DNA of 64,000 nucleotides, from positions 1-64,000 of the forward strand of contig NZ_SNYW01000007.1 in assembly GCF_004363235.1 (NCBI RefSeq). Direction: 5' to 3'. This document shows positions 28,149 through 38,722 of the stretch, piece by piece. The DNA comes from Dongia mobilis. GTDB taxonomy: Bacteria > Pseudomonadota > Alphaproteobacteria > Dongiales > Dongiaceae. A program made the position numbers and the translations under genes. Within the stretch, counting starts at the first letter, position 1. Each line of letters starts with the position of its first letter. Under the pieces are notes generated by a model. That model saw only the letters and a list, made by a program, of their open reading frames with translations. It was not told the origin of the DNA and searched no databases.

Positions 28149-29126
28149 TCAGCTGCCCTCGACTACCCGGATGCCCGGGTATTGCATCTGCAATCGCCTT
28201 CCCTCACCACGCGGTAGAATGGCCAGCGCCGTGGAAAGTCCATCTGCTAGCGTCGCGGTTGCGGCGGCGACACTGACCAGGCGGCCGGCTACAACGGAGC
28301 AGCCGGTGCGTGGATCAAGCAGGTGGTTGTGCCGGCCGCTCGGTTCGAAGAGGGTGCCCGCAGCGCCCGAGGTGGCCAGTGCGGCAAAGGCGCCCGGCTG
28401 GGTGCCCATATCCAGAACCTGGTCGCTGCCGGCGATGCCGGCCCGCCAGGCGGTGCCATCGGGTGCTCGGCCGAGCGCGGTGATCTCCCCAAGATTGACC
28501 ATGGCATCGGTGATGCCGGCTTCGGCCAGCCGCGCCGTCACCCGATCTGCCAGATAGCCTTGCGCTATGCCGTTGAGCGTCACCGCCATGCCGGCGCGGC
28601 CGAAGGCGATCCTTTCCGGGAGGATCTCCATAGCAGCGTAATCGACCAGGGCCAGGGATCGCGTGATCTCGTGTGGTGATGGGCCAGCCGGATTGGCGTT
28701 GGATACTGCAAAATGCCGAGCATAGAGGGCAAACAGCGGTTGAATGGTGGGATCGAAGGCGCCGCCGCTGCGCCCGGCCAGTCCCTGCGCCTCATTCAGC
28801 AGGATAACGAGATCAAACGGCGGCGACGCCAGGAACCCGTCCCGATTGAGGGCGACCAGCGCCGAATCCGGCCGGTAGAGACTGAAGATGCGCTCCAGCC
28901 GTTCGATCTCGTCCAGCGCCAGTTTGACAAAGTGCCCGGTCCTCATTCCCTCTGGGTGGAGCAGTCGCATCTCTGCGGAAGCGCCGAGCGCGCTGCCACG
29001 CCAGTGCAGCAACTCCGTACCGCCGCGCGGTGCCTTGGCCATTCCGGCCTGGGGCCACTGGCCGGCAAGCGCGAGACCGCCGGCCGCGCCGGTGATCAGC
29101 ATGCCGCGGCGGCTAATGCTGGCCAT
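28149..29126 (-). CDS. nosX: NosX, ApbE-type FAD:protein FMN transferase
   Basis: 325 residues. A twin-arginine signal (SRRGMLITGAAGG) precedes an ApbE domain: IFSLYRPDSALVALN, GGAFDPTIQPLF, VTLNGIAQGYLAD, NLGEITALG, HHLLDP-like HNHLLDPRTG and DGLSTALA. NosX flavinates NosR in the periplasm. The start overlaps nosL by 14 nt, which indicates one operon; an upstream ATG/GTG at 29186 would lie far inside nosL. Confidence 0.9.
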   Translation of the reverse strand: MASISRRGMLITGAAGGLALAGQWPQAGMAKAPRGGTELLHWRGSALGASAEMRLLHPEGMRTGHFVKLALDEIERLERIFSLYRPDSALVALNRDGFLASPPFDLVILLNEAQGLAGRSGGAFDPTIQPLFALYARHFAVSNANPAGPSPHEITRSLALVDYAAMEILPERIAFGRAGMAVTLNGIAQGYLADRVTARLAEAGITDAMVNLGEITALGRAPDGTAWRAGIAGSDQVLDMGTQPGAFAALATSGAAGTLFEPSGRHNHLLDPRTGCSVVAGRLVSVAAATATLADGLSTALAILPRGEGRRLQMQYPGIRVVEGS

Positions 29127-29676
29127 GGTCACCTCCCTCGCCCGACGCATCACCCGCGGGAATCTCGCCGACCCAACCCTCACCAAGGATGAAGTCGCGC
29201 GGCATGTCCGCCAGTGTCACGACGGCGCCGCCGAACCGGCCGCGAAAATCCGCCGCTGATTCGGGATCAGAGAATGGCACCGCTTCCGGAGCGCCCATGC
29301 CGCCGAGGCGCGAGCTTCCGATCACGAAGTAGGCCGCACTGGCGTCGACCCAGGCGCCGGCTTCCGGCTGATCCCAGTTGCGCGCGCGTGCCATGTCGTT
29401 GACATAGACGACCAGGAAGTTCTTCGCCTCATCGGGCAGCAGGGTGAAAGCCAGCGTATCGCGCACCGAGGTGAACCAGATAACCGGCGATCCATCCGCG
29501 AGGTGGATTTGCCCCTTCGGCCCGGCATGTTCCTCGAGGTTCATGCCGCAGAAATAGCCAAGTGATTCGGCTGTCGGCTCCAGCGGTGCTGGCAATGCGC
29601 CGGTTGCGGGCGCGCCGTCGCAGGCGCCGACAAATCCTGCCAGCGCGAGGGCAGCGATCAGACGCAGCAGCCTCAT
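29113..29676 (-). CDS. nosL: NosL, copper chaperone lipoprotein for NosZ
   Basis: 187 residues. A lipoprotein signal with lipobox FVGAC anchors it to the outer membrane. The metal-site motif is YFCGMNL, with further conserved elements GPKGQIHL, WFTSVRD and GAPEAVPF. NosL carries Cu(I) to the CuZ site of NosZ. Its start overlaps the nosY stop by 4 nt. The C-terminus ends in a His/Gly stretch (GGDHGQH). Confidence 0.92.
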   Translation of the reverse strand: MRLLRLIAALALAGFVGACDGAPATGALPAPLEPTAESLGYFCGMNLEEHAGPKGQIHLADGSPVIWFTSVRDTLAFTLLPDEAKNFLVVYVNDMARARNWDQPEAGAWVDASAAYFVIGSSRLGGMGAPEAVPFSDPESAADFRGRFGGAVVTLADMPRDFILGEGWVGEIPAGDASGEGGDHGQH

Positions 29677-30500
29677 GGTTGCCTCCTCGAAAAGACCCGG
29701 ACGGTGAGGGCAAGCGGTGCAACAACCCAGGCCAACAATGCCAGCAATTGCTGAGCATTGCTGCCGCCCTCGGCAGTTGCGGTGCCGGTAAGGCCGGACA
29801 ACATGGCAATGCGCGGGTCGCTGGCAAGATTGTAGAGCCGATAGGCGTCAGTCGGGTTGAGCAACAGCAATGCATCGAGCGTCGCCGTCCCGATAAAGCG
29901 GCCCTGATCCGCGACGAGCAGGGCAAGCAGCGCGCCGTCATAGAGGAGGACGAAAACCAGCCAGATGCCGACCGCTGCTCCCGCCGCCGTGGCCCGTTCG
30001 CGGACGGTGACGCTGACCAGGCCGCCAATAGCAATGAAGACGGCGCCGAGCAGGATCGAACTGGCGATAAGCCGGATAAAGGCCGGCCAGTCGCCCGCAT
30101 CCGAACCGTGCTGAAGCAGCAGCAATAGGCCGGCAGCACCGAAGCCAAGCAGCGTGGCTATCACGAGGATCACGCTCTGCCCCAGGAACTTGCCGGCGAC
30201 GATCTGCCAGCGTGTGACAGGATAGGACAGCAGCAGCAGCAGGGTACCGCGCTCCGCTTCGCCCACCACGGTGTCAAAAGAGAGCATCAGCGCCAGCAAT
30301 GGCACCAGGAAGATGGTCAGGCTGGCTAGGCTGACTACGGTCAGGGAAACCGGATCGGCATCGACGACGCCGACCGGCGCGCTGCCGAGGAAGACGATCG
30401 ACACGGCAAGGGCGGCCAGCACCAGCGTCGTTGCGAGCACAAGGCGATTGCGTATGCCGGCCCGAACCTCCTGCATGGCCATGCGCAGAATGGCTTTCAT
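29673..30500 (-). CDS. nosY: NosY, ABC transporter permease for CuZ maturation
   Basis: 275 residues with about six membrane segments. Family motifs include AMQEVRAGIRNRLVLATT at the N-terminus and FDTVVGEAERGTLLLLLSYP. With NosF and NosD it forms the NosDFY complex that supports sulfur and copper assembly of NosZ. The ATG overlaps the nosF stop (ATGA). Confidence 0.92.
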   Translation of the reverse strand: MKAILRMAMQEVRAGIRNRLVLATTLVLAALAVSIVFLGSAPVGVVDADPVSLTVVSLASLTIFLVPLLALMLSFDTVVGEAERGTLLLLLSYPVTRWQIVAGKFLGQSVILVIATLLGFGAAGLLLLLQHGSDAGDWPAFIRLIASSILLGAVFIAIGGLVSVTVRERATAAGAAVGIWLVFVLLYDGALLALLVADQGRFIGTATLDALLLLNPTDAYRLYNLASDPRIAMLSGLTGTATAEGGSNAQQLLALLAWVVAPLALTVRVFSRRQP

Positions 30501-31423
30501 TGGTCTTCCTCCGCCTGCGCCAGAAGATGCTGATAGAGGCGGTCCAGCGTCGGCGGTTCGATTTCGATGTCCTCGATCCATGATCTCGAAGTGGCCAGAA
30601 TGTCGAGGAATGAAGGCAGATGTCCGGCGGGAATACGAAAGTCCAGCCGATCAGGCGCCGGACGGCTCATCTCGATCCCATTCGCGTCTATGCACGGCAT
30701 GCTGTGCGCTGCATCATGCCGCAACCTGACTTTTGCCATGGTCGGCAGCGCGGCCGCCCCGCGCAATTCTGTCAGGGTTCCGGCCGCAAGGACGCGGCCG
30801 CCATGGATCAGGATCACTTCATCCGCGTGGGACTCGATCTCGGCCAGCGCGTGGGTGGAGGCGACGACGGTCTTTCCCTGCGCCCTCAGCGCATCGATCG
30901 TTTCATACATGCGATGCCGGGAATGCGGGTCAAGTCCCGAGGTGGGCTCGTCCAGCAGCAGCAATTCCGGATCGCCCAGCAATGCCTGTGCCATGCCTAG
31001 TCGTTGCCGCATACCCTTTGAATAGGTGCCGACGCGCCGGCTGCCGGCATCCTCGAGATTGACCTGCGAGAGCAGTTCAACCGCGGCCGCGGCCGCAACA
31101 CCCTTAAGACCGGCGAAGAAGCAGATCAACTCGCGACCGGTCATGGCCCCATGAAAGGTCACCGTCTCCGGCAGAAATCCGATCCGGCGCCGCAGGATTG
31201 ATGCATTCCTGCCGGCCGGGTCGGCACCAAGTACCGCGACCGAACCTGATGTCGGGCGAAGCAGGCCCAGCAGCAGTTTCAGAAATGTCGTCTTGCCGGC
31301 ACCGTTGTGACCGACCAGGGCAACGACCTTGCCGGGCGCCAGCGTAGCGCTGACGTTCTGCAGCGCAGAAATTTGAGCAAAGCGCATCGTGACATCGTCA
31401 AATCTGGCAATCGTCTGGTTCAT
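30497..31423 (-). CDS. nosF: NosF, ABC transporter ATPase
   Basis: 308 residues. The Walker A is GHNGAGKTT, the Q-loop is in FLPE, the signature is YSKGMRQRL and the Walker B is LLLLDEPTSGLD, with the H-loop in STHALAE. It energises the NosDFY transporter. The ATG at 31423 overlaps the nosD stop as ATGA; the frame runs 50 codons further upstream inside nosD and is not used. Confidence 0.93.
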   Translation of the reverse strand: MNQTIARFDDVTMRFAQISALQNVSATLAPGKVVALVGHNGAGKTTFLKLLLGLLRPTSGSVAVLGADPAGRNASILRRRIGFLPETVTFHGAMTGRELICFFAGLKGVAAAAAVELLSQVNLEDAGSRRVGTYSKGMRQRLGMAQALLGDPELLLLDEPTSGLDPHSRHRMYETIDALRAQGKTVVASTHALAEIESHADEVILIHGGRVLAAGTLTELRGAAALPTMAKVRLRHDAAHSMPCIDANGIEMSRPAPDRLDFRIPAGHLPSFLDILATSRSWIEDIEIEPPTLDRLYQHLLAQAEEDQ

Positions 31424-32688
31424 GGTGCCTCGGCTGCTTGGGTGGGCGGCGTCATGAGTGGCGCCGAATCGACGACGCCGCCGGGATAGAGGGCCGGAAA
31501 GCGCGATTGCACCAGGCGCACAAGATCGATGGCGGGACTGTTGAGCAGCAGCTTCGCCGACGGATGGCGCCACAGAATGTCGTCGACCAAATCGTTTGGT
31601 TGGTAGGGACGATCGGAGATGCCGTCGCCATCAAGATCGAACGCCGGATTGTCGCTCCAGTAATTTCCCGATCCCTCATGCGACCACTCGACCAGGCGGG
31701 TGCCGACATATTTCACCTGGGTCCGGTTCCGGATAAAGGCATTGCCGGCAACAGTGTTGCGCTCCGACCCCGCAGTGAAGTGGATGCCGATGCTGCAGCC
31801 TTCGAAACGATTGGCCTCGATCAGGTTGCGGTGGGCGTTGTAGATGAAGAGGCATTTCTCACCACCGTCACGCACCAGGTTGCCGGAGACCACGGAACGA
31901 TTGGCATAGTTCAGCAACAGGCCGTGGTCGCGATCACCGATGCTGACGTTGTCTTCTATGCGCAGATGGTCGGAATACATGATTGCATAGCCGACATCGT
32001 TGCCGGTCGACAGGTTCGCGATAATCTCGCTGTCATGGGTATACATGTAATGGATCGCGAAGCGCAGGCTGGCGAAGCGGTTGTGGAGGAACCTGTTCTT
32101 TCGGCTGTTATTGACGAAGATCCCGTCGCGCACGTCCCTGATGTCATTGCCAGCGACGATGCTGCCCGGTGCGTTCCAGAGCGAGACGCCGTTGCCGCGA
32201 TCGGACAGGCGCAGCCCGACCATGCCGGTGATGAGGTTCCCATCGACTCGCGAGTCGACCGCACCGTGCAGATAGACGCCGAAAAGATTGCCGGCGAGGT
32301 GGTTGTCCTTTACCAGCAACCGACTCGCCGGCCGTTCTGCCAGAATGGCCGCGTCCATGGACGGCACGTCCCGGCCCGAACCTTCAATCGTGAGGCCCTG
32401 AATAGTGACATCGTCGCCGGTTACTGTGACGACGCTGCCAACTCCCCGGCCCCGCAGGATGGCGCCAGGCTCACCCGCAAGCGTGACGGAATGGTCGATC
32501 TTGATCGGTCCAGCGTGGTTCCCGGCGGCAAGCACAACGGTCGCTCCGGCGGCGGCATTGTCGACAGCCGCCTGCAGGTTCTCTCCCGCTTCCACCCGGA
32601 TGCCGCCTTCGTCGGGGGCGGCCGCCGCGGCAAAGGCCGCGACGGCACCCGCCAGCGCGAGCAGGCCGATGATCGACCTTCTGATCAT
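31420..32688 (-). CDS. nosD: NosD, periplasmic beta-helix copper maturation protein
   Basis: 422 residues with a signal peptide ([17 protein letters not shown]). The mature protein is a right-handed parallel beta-helix of CASH/PbH1-type repeats rich in N-x-I/V and G-N ([34 protein letters not shown]). NosD pairs with NosFY in delivering to NosZ. The conserved C-terminal YWSDN ... [13 protein letters not shown] is present. Its ATG overlaps the nosZ stop as ATGA. Confidence 0.93.
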   Translation of the reverse strand: MIRRSIIGLLALAGAVAAFAAAAAPDEGGIRVEAGENLQAAVDNAAAGATVVLAAGNHAGPIKIDHSVTLAGEPGAILRGRGVGSVVTVTGDDVTIQGLTIEGSGRDVPSMDAAILAERPASRLLVKDNHLAGNLFGVYLHGAVDSRVDGNLITGMVGLRLSDRGNGVSLWNAPGSIVAGNDIRDVRDGIFVNNSRKNRFLHNRFASLRFAIHYMYTHDSEIIANLSTGNDVGYAIMYSDHLRIEDNVSIGDRDHGLLLNYANRSVVSGNLVRDGGEKCLFIYNAHRNLIEANRFEGCSIGIHFTAGSERNTVAGNAFIRNRTQVKYVGTRLVEWSHEGSGNYWSDNPAFDLDGDGISDRPYQPNDLVDDILWRHPSAKLLLNSPAIDLVRLVQSRFPALYPGGVVDSAPLMTPPTQAAEAP

Positions 32689-34607
32689 GCGGCGCGCGGC
32701 TCCACGATCATGCGCCCGGACATCTCCATATGCAGGGCATGGCAGAACCATTGGCAGTAGTACCAGTAGACGCCCGGGCGGTCGGCCTTGAAGGTAACCG
32801 ATGCCGTTGCCTGCGGGCCCACCTCCATGGCGATGCCGTAGTTGATGATGGTGAAGCCGTGGGTGAGATCCTCGACGTCGTCCATGTTGGTGACATAGAC
32901 AGTGACCTCGTCGCCCTGGCGCACCGTGAAGCTCTCCAGGCTGAAGGCAGGCGCCACGGAGTACATGTAGACGCGCACCTTGCTGGGGTCATCCTTGTCG
33001 CGCACCACATCGGCCGCATATTCCAGTTCGATGCCGTCCGCCTTGGCCTGGACTCTCGCATCCTCGAACATCGGATCGCTGCGGTCCCACACATGGACCG
33101 GGTTGACCTTCGAGCGGTGGATAATGGTGGCGTCGTGCGGCTCGGCAAAGCTGGGTCCGTCATGCACGATCTGCATCGTGTCGCCCGAAATGTCGATCAA
33201 CTGATCGCATTCGGGCTTCAGTGGGCCGACGTTCAGGAAGCGGTCCTTGGAGAACTTGTTGAGAGAGAGAAGCCACTTTCCGTCCGCTTCCTTGGTCTGT
33301 CCCATCGAGGTGTGGTTGTGGCCCGGCTGATAATGGACGTCGAGTTTCTCGATAATCGGGTCAACCTGTTCGCCCTTGTAGGCGCGGATGGCCACATCGA
33401 TGTTCCACTTGCAGACCTGGCTGTCGATGAACAGGGTGGTATAGGCATTGCCTTTGCCGTCATAGGCGGTGTGAAGCGGGCCAAGCCCCAGTTGCGGCTC
33501 GGCAACGACCGTATCGCGCGGTCCGATCTTGTCGGCGAAGAGGTCGTCGAACAGGCGCACGTCGAACACGGTCACGGTCGGTGAAAGCTTGCCGTTGGCG
33601 ACGACGTGCATGCCATCGGGAGCGGTATTGATGCCGTGCGGCGAGTTCGGCACCGGTACGTAGCGCGTGTATTTGGATCCCTTGCGGCCGTCGACTACGG
33701 GCACGCCGCCCATTTCCTGGAAGTCGCCGTTGGCAATGGCGCCTTCGATCGCCTTGAGATCGAAGATGACGATGTGGTCCTGTTCGGCTGCGGTTGTTTC
33801 CGCCAGGGTTACGCCCTCCTCGGAATTGTAGCAGGTGGCGAAGCAATACTTGCCCTGGTAGTCGGCATCGACGTTGTCGAGATTGCCGCTGACCATCACC
33901 TGCCAGGCGACCTTCATGGTTTCGCCGTCGACAGCGCTGAAGATCGAGTGGTACTTGCGGGGCTCGTCCAGGATCTTGCCGTCATTCGGCACGGGCACGC
34001 GGTATTCGCCGTTGGCGAAGACGTAGCCGGTTTTCGGGAATTTCTGCACACGCAGGCCATGCACGGTGTGCTGGTTGGGTAGCTCGATGATCTTGTCGCA
34101 TTTCATGACGTCGCAGCGGATGCGGGCGACGCGGGTGTTGGCCTTGTCGTTGACATAGACAAAGCGCCCGTCGTAGGTCCCATCGGTGAACGACATGTGC
34201 GGGTGGTGGAGATCGCCGTTGAGCCACACGCCGCCCCGGCTTTCCAGGAAGGCGCGGGTCTCCGGGGTGAGGCCTTCGGTCAGAATCTTGCGGCTCTCGT
34301 TGGTCTGACCCCAGCCGGTCGCGCTGCAACGGTTGAACACGGGGATGCGCATCAACTCGCGCATCGAGGGGAGGCCGACGATGCGGACCTCGCCACTCTG
34401 GCCGCTGGAGAAAAAGACGTAGTATTCGTCCAGCTCGCCGGGGCCGACATGCTTGGCATCGTTCTGCGCCGCTGCCCGCCGCGGGGCGATCATGGTGCCA
34501 CCGGCAAGGCCGCCGGCTCCCGCTAGGCCGGCCAGGACCGTGGCCTTTGCGGTGCCTCCCAGCAGGCTGCGGCGGCTGAATTCTTCGCGGATCTCTTTCT
34601 CGGTCAT
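32685..34607 (-). CDS. nosZ: NosZ, nitrous oxide reductase (Tat-exported, clade I type)
   Basis: 640 residues, the normal length. It reduces N2O to N2 in the periplasm. The Tat signal is SRRSLLGG. The propeller carries His residues for CuZ ([12 protein letters not shown], HHxHG-type [17 protein letters not shown] and later His). The C-terminal cupredoxin domain has the CuA site: H in THGFTI, then [12 protein letters not shown] with C-x3-C, His and Met. A Tat signal with nosR and nosX nearby is typical of clade I. GGAG lies 7 nt before the ATG at 34607; longer in-frame starts run into nosR and are rejected. Confidence 0.96.
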   Translation of the reverse strand: MTEKEIREEFSRRSLLGGTAKATVLAGLAGAGGLAGGTMIAPRRAAAQNDAKHVGPGELDEYYVFFSSGQSGEVRIVGLPSMRELMRIPVFNRCSATGWGQTNESRKILTEGLTPETRAFLESRGGVWLNGDLHHPHMSFTDGTYDGRFVYVNDKANTRVARIRCDVMKCDKIIELPNQHTVHGLRVQKFPKTGYVFANGEYRVPVPNDGKILDEPRKYHSIFSAVDGETMKVAWQVMVSGNLDNVDADYQGKYCFATCYNSEEGVTLAETTAAEQDHIVIFDLKAIEGAIANGDFQEMGGVPVVDGRKGSKYTRYVPVPNSPHGINTAPDGMHVVANGKLSPTVTVFDVRLFDDLFADKIGPRDTVVAEPQLGLGPLHTAYDGKGNAYTTLFIDSQVCKWNIDVAIRAYKGEQVDPIIEKLDVHYQPGHNHTSMGQTKEADGKWLLSLNKFSKDRFLNVGPLKPECDQLIDISGDTMQIVHDGPSFAEPHDATIIHRSKVNPVHVWDRSDPMFEDARVQAKADGIELEYAADVVRDKDDPSKVRVYMYSVAPAFSLESFTVRQGDEVTVYVTNMDDVEDLTHGFTIINYGIAMEVGPQATASVTFKADRPGVYWYYCQWFCHALHMEMSGRMIVEPRAA

Positions 34608-34648
34608 GGCTGTCTCCATCATTTGGTTAGCCGGTTGATGGCGGGAAG

Positions 34649-36907
34649 TCATTGCGGCGTTCCGCCTGTCGCTGATTTCGGCACGGCCGTCATGCCGGGG
34701 CTGGACAGCGCCGCGCGCTTTTCGCGTTTGAGACGGCGCTGGATGACGACCGGGCATTTCCGGTCGTGGTGATAGAGCACCTGGCAATGCAGGCACGAGA
34801 TACATTCGTTGGGGTTGATGTGGCCTTCCGGATGGATCGCTTCTACCGGGCATTCGTTGTAGCAGCGCCGGCAGGGGTTGCCGCATTCGCGATAGCGCTT
34901 AAGCCAGTCGAACATGCGCATGCGGCCGGGTATCGCCAGCGCCGCGCCGAGCGGGCAGAGATAGCGGCAGAAGAAGCGTTCGACGAAGAGTCCGGCGGCG
35001 ATGAGAAGCAAGGCGAACAAGACGAACCACCATTCCCGCATGAAGCGCAGGATGATCGCCGTCTTGAAGGGTTCGATTTCTGCCAGTTGCTCGGCGAGTG
35101 CCAGCGACGAGAGCGAAATGCCGAACAAGACCAGGAAAATAATGTACTTGATCGGCCAGAGGCGCTCGTGCACGGCCCAGGGCACCTTGATCTGCGGGAT
35201 GCGCACCAGGCGGGCGAAACGGTTGGCGAGTTCCTGCAAAGCGCCGAAGGGGCACAGCCAGCCGCAGAACGGGCCGCGGCCCCAGAAGATCAGCGAGGCC
35301 GCCACCGCAAACCACAGGATGAAGACCAGCGGATCCAGCATGAAATAGGACCACTGGAAGTCGGCGCGCACGGCGCTGGCGAAGGTCAGCACGTTGACCA
35401 CCGAGAGCTGCGCCTGCGCCACCCAACCCAGCCAGAACAGCGTCATGGCGAGGAAGCCGAGGCGAACGCGGTCAAACAGCTTCTCGTGCTTCACCAGGAT
35501 GTCCTGGAAGAAGAAGATGGCGGTGAGCACCAGGACCATGACGACGAGAACACCGATCGAGACGATCTTAGATTGCCAGGCGCGCTGCCAGAGCGGGGGC
35601 GGCTCCACGGCCAGTCCGGGCGTTGCGGACGCGGCATCGGCTGTGGCAGTGGCGTCGGACATCATCGTCGGCACTGTCGCGGCAGAAGGTGGCGGCGGTG
35701 CCGGTTTGGTGTAGAGGTCAGGCAGGCGGTAATCGATCGCGAAGGTGGAGAAAACCTTGCTGAGGGCGCCGGTGGCGCGCGCCACCAGCAACTGCAGCGA
35801 CCACGTATCGGTGACGTTGAACGTCACCTCGCTCGGCACGACAAAGAGTGCGATCTCCTTGAAAGCGGGCGCTCCCGCGGCAGCCACGGCGCCGATCCGC
35901 TCGTGCTGCTTGTCGCGGAAGTGAACGGTTTCGGTGCCCTGTACCAGTTCGACCCGGTCGAATATGCCGCCACGGACATAGCCCGATCCCTTGAAGGAAT
36001 AGCGACCTTCCCCCATGACCAGGATGGCGGATTGCCCGGCGCCCAGGCGTTGCTGGAGGCGTTTGAAACCGGCCTCGCCGAGCAGGCTGCGGCCGATCGC
36101 AGGGTGAGAGGCGAGGCCGACATAAAGGTCGATAAATGTGTCACCGGCGGCGCCTTTTTCCGGTCGCGACTTGCCCTGATGATCACCCAGCTTCTCGAAG
36201 GCCGCGTTGACATCTCCGATGGTCAGGTGGAGGCGCCGGACTGCGCCATTGCCGACAAGTCCCGCCCAATCCATGATTTCGCCGGCATCCGGGTCGATAT
36301 CGCGTGCCTCACCAGCGACCGCCACGTCGGGCGATTTTGTCACGCGCGCAGCCACGCGAGCTGCGGAGCGCATCAGGCTATCGCCAATCACCAGGACCGT
36401 AACCGTGGCGCCCGAGACGATGTCGACGTCCGGTCGCCCGCCGGTGGCGCCGGTTGGGCGCAGGGGATTGAAGCCGATATAGCCGGCGATGTAGTCGGCT
36501 ATTTCGCTCTCCGGAATGCCGATCAGCACGATCGGTTCGTGATGCATGAGCAACCGGGCGCCGATGATCGTTCCCGCCGTGTCGAGGGCAACGACAATGT
36601 CGATCGGCTTTCCCGAATAGCCGACGGTATTGACGAAATCACTCGTGACATAGGCATACCCGACCACCGCGCCTGCCTTGAGGACCGGAGCAATCGGCGG
36701 ATCACCGGTAACGGCGCCGAAGCCGTCTGCATCTGCAATCAGCTCGGCTGCCGTCAAGTCGGGGAGGTACCGGGCAAGCTGCGATTGGGCGGCGGCCTCC
36801 GCAAGGCCGGCAACCAGCAGCAGCACGACGAGAGAAAAAATCCGGATCGCCCCGCCCAAGACTTGGCGCGTGGTTGCCCTGGCGCTTGCCGGGATGGCCG
36901 GACTCAT
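34649..36907 (-). CDS. nosR: NosR, membrane flavo-iron-sulfur protein for N2O respiration
   Basis: 752 residues. A signal/first membrane helix (about 20-40) is followed by a periplasmic FMN-binding domain with the flavinylation motif SGATVT. Several membrane helices follow with the polyferredoxin-type [12 protein letters not shown] and CRYLCPLGA motifs. The C-terminus carries two cytoplasmic 4Fe-4S motifs (CxxCxxxCP-type: CRRCYNECP and CISCLHC). NosR passes electrons to NosZ. It is the first gene of the nos operon, with GGAAGG just upstream of the ATG. Confidence 0.95.
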   Translation of the reverse strand: MSPAIPASARATTRQVLGGAIRIFSLVVLLLVAGLAEAAAQSQLARYLPDLTAAELIADADGFGAVTGDPPIAPVLKAGAVVGYAYVTSDFVNTVGYSGKPIDIVVALDTAGTIIGARLLMHHEPIVLIGIPESEIADYIAGYIGFNPLRPTGATGGRPDVDIVSGATVTVLVIGDSLMRSAARVAARVTKSPDVAVAGEARDIDPDAGEIMDWAGLVGNGAVRRLHLTIGDVNAAFEKLGDHQGKSRPEKGAAGDTFIDLYVGLASHPAIGRSLLGEAGFKRLQQRLGAGQSAILVMGEGRYSFKGSGYVRGGIFDRVELVQGTETVHFRDKQHERIGAVAAAGAPAFKEIALFVVPSEVTFNVTDTWSLQLLVARATGALSKVFSTFAIDYRLPDLYTKPAPPPPSAATVPTMMSDATATADAASATPGLAVEPPPLWQRAWQSKIVSIGVLVVMVLVLTAIFFFQDILVKHEKLFDRVRLGFLAMTLFWLGWVAQAQLSVVNVLTFASAVRADFQWSYFMLDPLVFILWFAVAASLIFWGRGPFCGWLCPFGALQELANRFARLVRIPQIKVPWAVHERLWPIKYIIFLVLFGISLSSLALAEQLAEIEPFKTAIILRFMREWWFVLFALLLIAAGLFVERFFCRYLCPLGAALAIPGRMRMFDWLKRYRECGNPCRRCYNECPVEAIHPEGHINPNECISCLHCQVLYHHDRKCPVVIQRRLKREKRAALSSPGMTAVPKSATGGTPQ

Positions 36908-37013
36908 GACCGCCTTCCACTGGAACTGTCACCGCCGGCACGAACGAAGGGGCGCATTGGCTTGCCTTTCCGGGAACTGGCTTGCGTCACCACGCGAACT
37001 ACTGTCTCGGTTT

Positions 37014-37036
37014 AATATTCATATAAAATGTATCTT
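37014..37036 (-). promoter_or_regulatory. NsrR/Rrf2-like operator upstream of nosR
   Basis: On the minus strand the site begins AAGATACAT and ends ATGAATATT around an A/T core; the two 9-nt half sites agree at 7 of 9 positions. It is close to the remembered E. coli NsrR consensus (AAGATGCAT/ATGCATCTT type). It lies 107 nt upstream of the nosR ATG inside an A/T-rich patch of otherwise GC-rich DNA. Regulator identity is inferred. Confidence 0.5.
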
Positions 37037-37508
37037 TTAGAATGTACAGCCCTGCCCACTTGGATCCTCATGTCTGGTGCGGTAGAAAAACATCCGCCAA
37101 CTCGGCAACTATCTGGTTGCGCGGCCGAATTCTGATCGTCGCGGCCATAGGTCGCAGTGGCATTCAGAGCAGTCGACGGACCCCAGTCATTCCGGCGCCT
37201 GGCTAGAGATGTCGCCGATATCGCGCGAATTCCCTTCCCCATGGCTGGCAGATCGCGCCTGACAGGTGCGGGCGCATTTTTCCGGCGCCACCGGCAGATT
37301 GGGTCATACCGCGCGGCGGCGCGACGCACTTCACGGCCCCTGAACTGAGGCGTCTGAGGAAGCGTAGTCGGGCCAGTTCGGGTTCCCGGATATGGACGGA
37401 GCGCGATCATGGCCCCACGGTCGATGCAGCCTTGCAGCGACGTGAGTCCATCAAATTGGACAACAACAAATGTAATGCTAGAGTGACGCTATGATTTGCG
37501 CTACGCTT
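37037..37508. other. Intergenic region, no supported gene
   Basis: About 470 bp between nosR and the end of the hydrolase gene. Short frames lack recognisable motifs. I see no RNA gene and no FNR-type TTGAT-N4-ATCAA site. Confidence 0.45.
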
Positions 37509-38606
37509 TCACCCATGGGGCCGGAGCGCTGCTTCTGGTCCCGACGCGATCCGTGAGCCACCCGGAGCATCCAGTTTCGAGCAGAAGGCGTCGTAGGCAT
37601 GCGCGAACACCTCCAAGCGCTCGAAATGTGGCAGGGCGCCCGTCTCGAGGATATGGATCTCCCAGCCCGGTCGGTCCTTGAATGCCGGGGCGCCGGAATA
37701 GTCGACGAAATCGCCGCGGGTGCCATGCAGCATCCAGACCGGGCAGGAGAGCGCCCGATAGATTGCGCGGATGTCGCGGCTGAAGAGATAGCCGCTGACA
37801 AAGCAATAGGGCGCGTGCTCGGCGCCGGGCTGATGCGCGGTGGCATAGTCATAGGTGACCATGCCCTCGTCGATGGATTTTCCGCCCCATGTCTTTTCCA
37901 GGAAGAAACGGATGCTGGGGCGGCTTGTCAGCGCCGCAAACAGGGCGCGCCGCCAGATCGGCAGGGTGAGGGCGCGGCGCAGGCCTGGCATTGCCCGCGT
38001 GCTGCCGGCGGGAGCTTGCTCCGGCGTGGAGCGGTTGAAGCCGGTTGGACTGACGAAGGCGACCGAGCGAAAAAGGTCCGGTTGCTCCATTGCCGCGCGG
38101 GCCAGGAATTCGCTCGACAGCGACAAAGCGAGGGCGTCCACCGGGACCGTGCCGTCCGGGCCGCCGTGAAGTCTGGTGATTTCCCGCGCCATGGCGATGA
38201 TGGCATCCGTCATCAGCCGGGGCGTATAAGGACGGTTGTCGCGCGCCGAGAATCCGAACCCCGGAAGTTCGAGGGCATAGACCGGCCGGCGGCCGCCATA
38301 TTGGTCGAAGAGCGGCAGTACCTCATAGGCAGAACCGGCGGCATTCACACTATGGATCAGGAGCAGCGGTCGCCCGGCGGGCGGCCCCGCCCGATAGTAG
38401 CTGACGCGGCCCGCTGGCGTATCCAGCTCCTCACGCTTGCCGGAGAGCGCCGGCGGCAAGGGCATTTGGCGCGGGATGAAGATCCCGCAATAGGCAATCC
38501 AGCCAAGAACAACGAGGCCGACAAGCACAGCGAAAGCGGCAAATGCCATCAGGGCCCAGAACATGCAGTCTGCCTCGCGATCGGTGAAGTATGTCGGCAT
38601 CGGCAT
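37509..38606 (-). CDS. Membrane-anchored alpha/beta hydrolase
   Basis: 365 residues. A membrane helix (about 17-45) anchors the protein. The fold motifs are LLLIHSVNAAGSAYE (oxyanion region), LELPGFGFSA and a nucleophile elbow ALSLSSEF with Ser about 162; an Asp in GTRGDFVDY and His in ALPHFE would complete the triad. It is divergent from bchI. It is not one of the standard photosynthesis genes that I know; substrate unknown. The start is uncertain; in-frame ATGs at 38606 and 38600 fit best. Confidence 0.75.
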   Translation of the reverse strand: MPMPTYFTDREADCMFWALMAFAAFAVLVGLVVLGWIAYCGIFIPRQMPLPPALSGKREELDTPAGRVSYYRAGPPAGRPLLLIHSVNAAGSAYEVLPLFDQYGGRRPVYALELPGFGFSARDNRPYTPRLMTDAIIAMAREITRLHGGPDGTVPVDALALSLSSEFLARAAMEQPDLFRSVAFVSPTGFNRSTPEQAPAGSTRAMPGLRRALTLPIWRRALFAALTSRPSIRFFLEKTWGGKSIDEGMVTYDYATAHQPGAEHAPYCFVSGYLFSRDIRAIYRALSCPVWMLHGTRGDFVDYSGAPAFKDRPGWEIHILETGALPHFERLEVFAHAYDAFCSKLDAPGGSRIASGPEAALRPHG

Positions 38607-38722
38607 GGCGCCGCCCGGAGGGAGCCTACAGCAAGTCACATCAGCCAGCACAGGTTATATCAGTGCGGCTGGCGTTCGATGCGCTCCAGTCCCGATGGCA
38701 TGGTGAGAGAGGCCAGTCCGGC

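Noticed and set aside
31438-32760. Plus-strand frame of 440 codons opposite nosD
   Set aside because: nosD on the other strand is clear; this is a mirror frame.
37471-37488. TGT-N12-ACG near the end of the hydrolase gene
   Set aside because: One base off the PpsR pattern and not in front of any gene.
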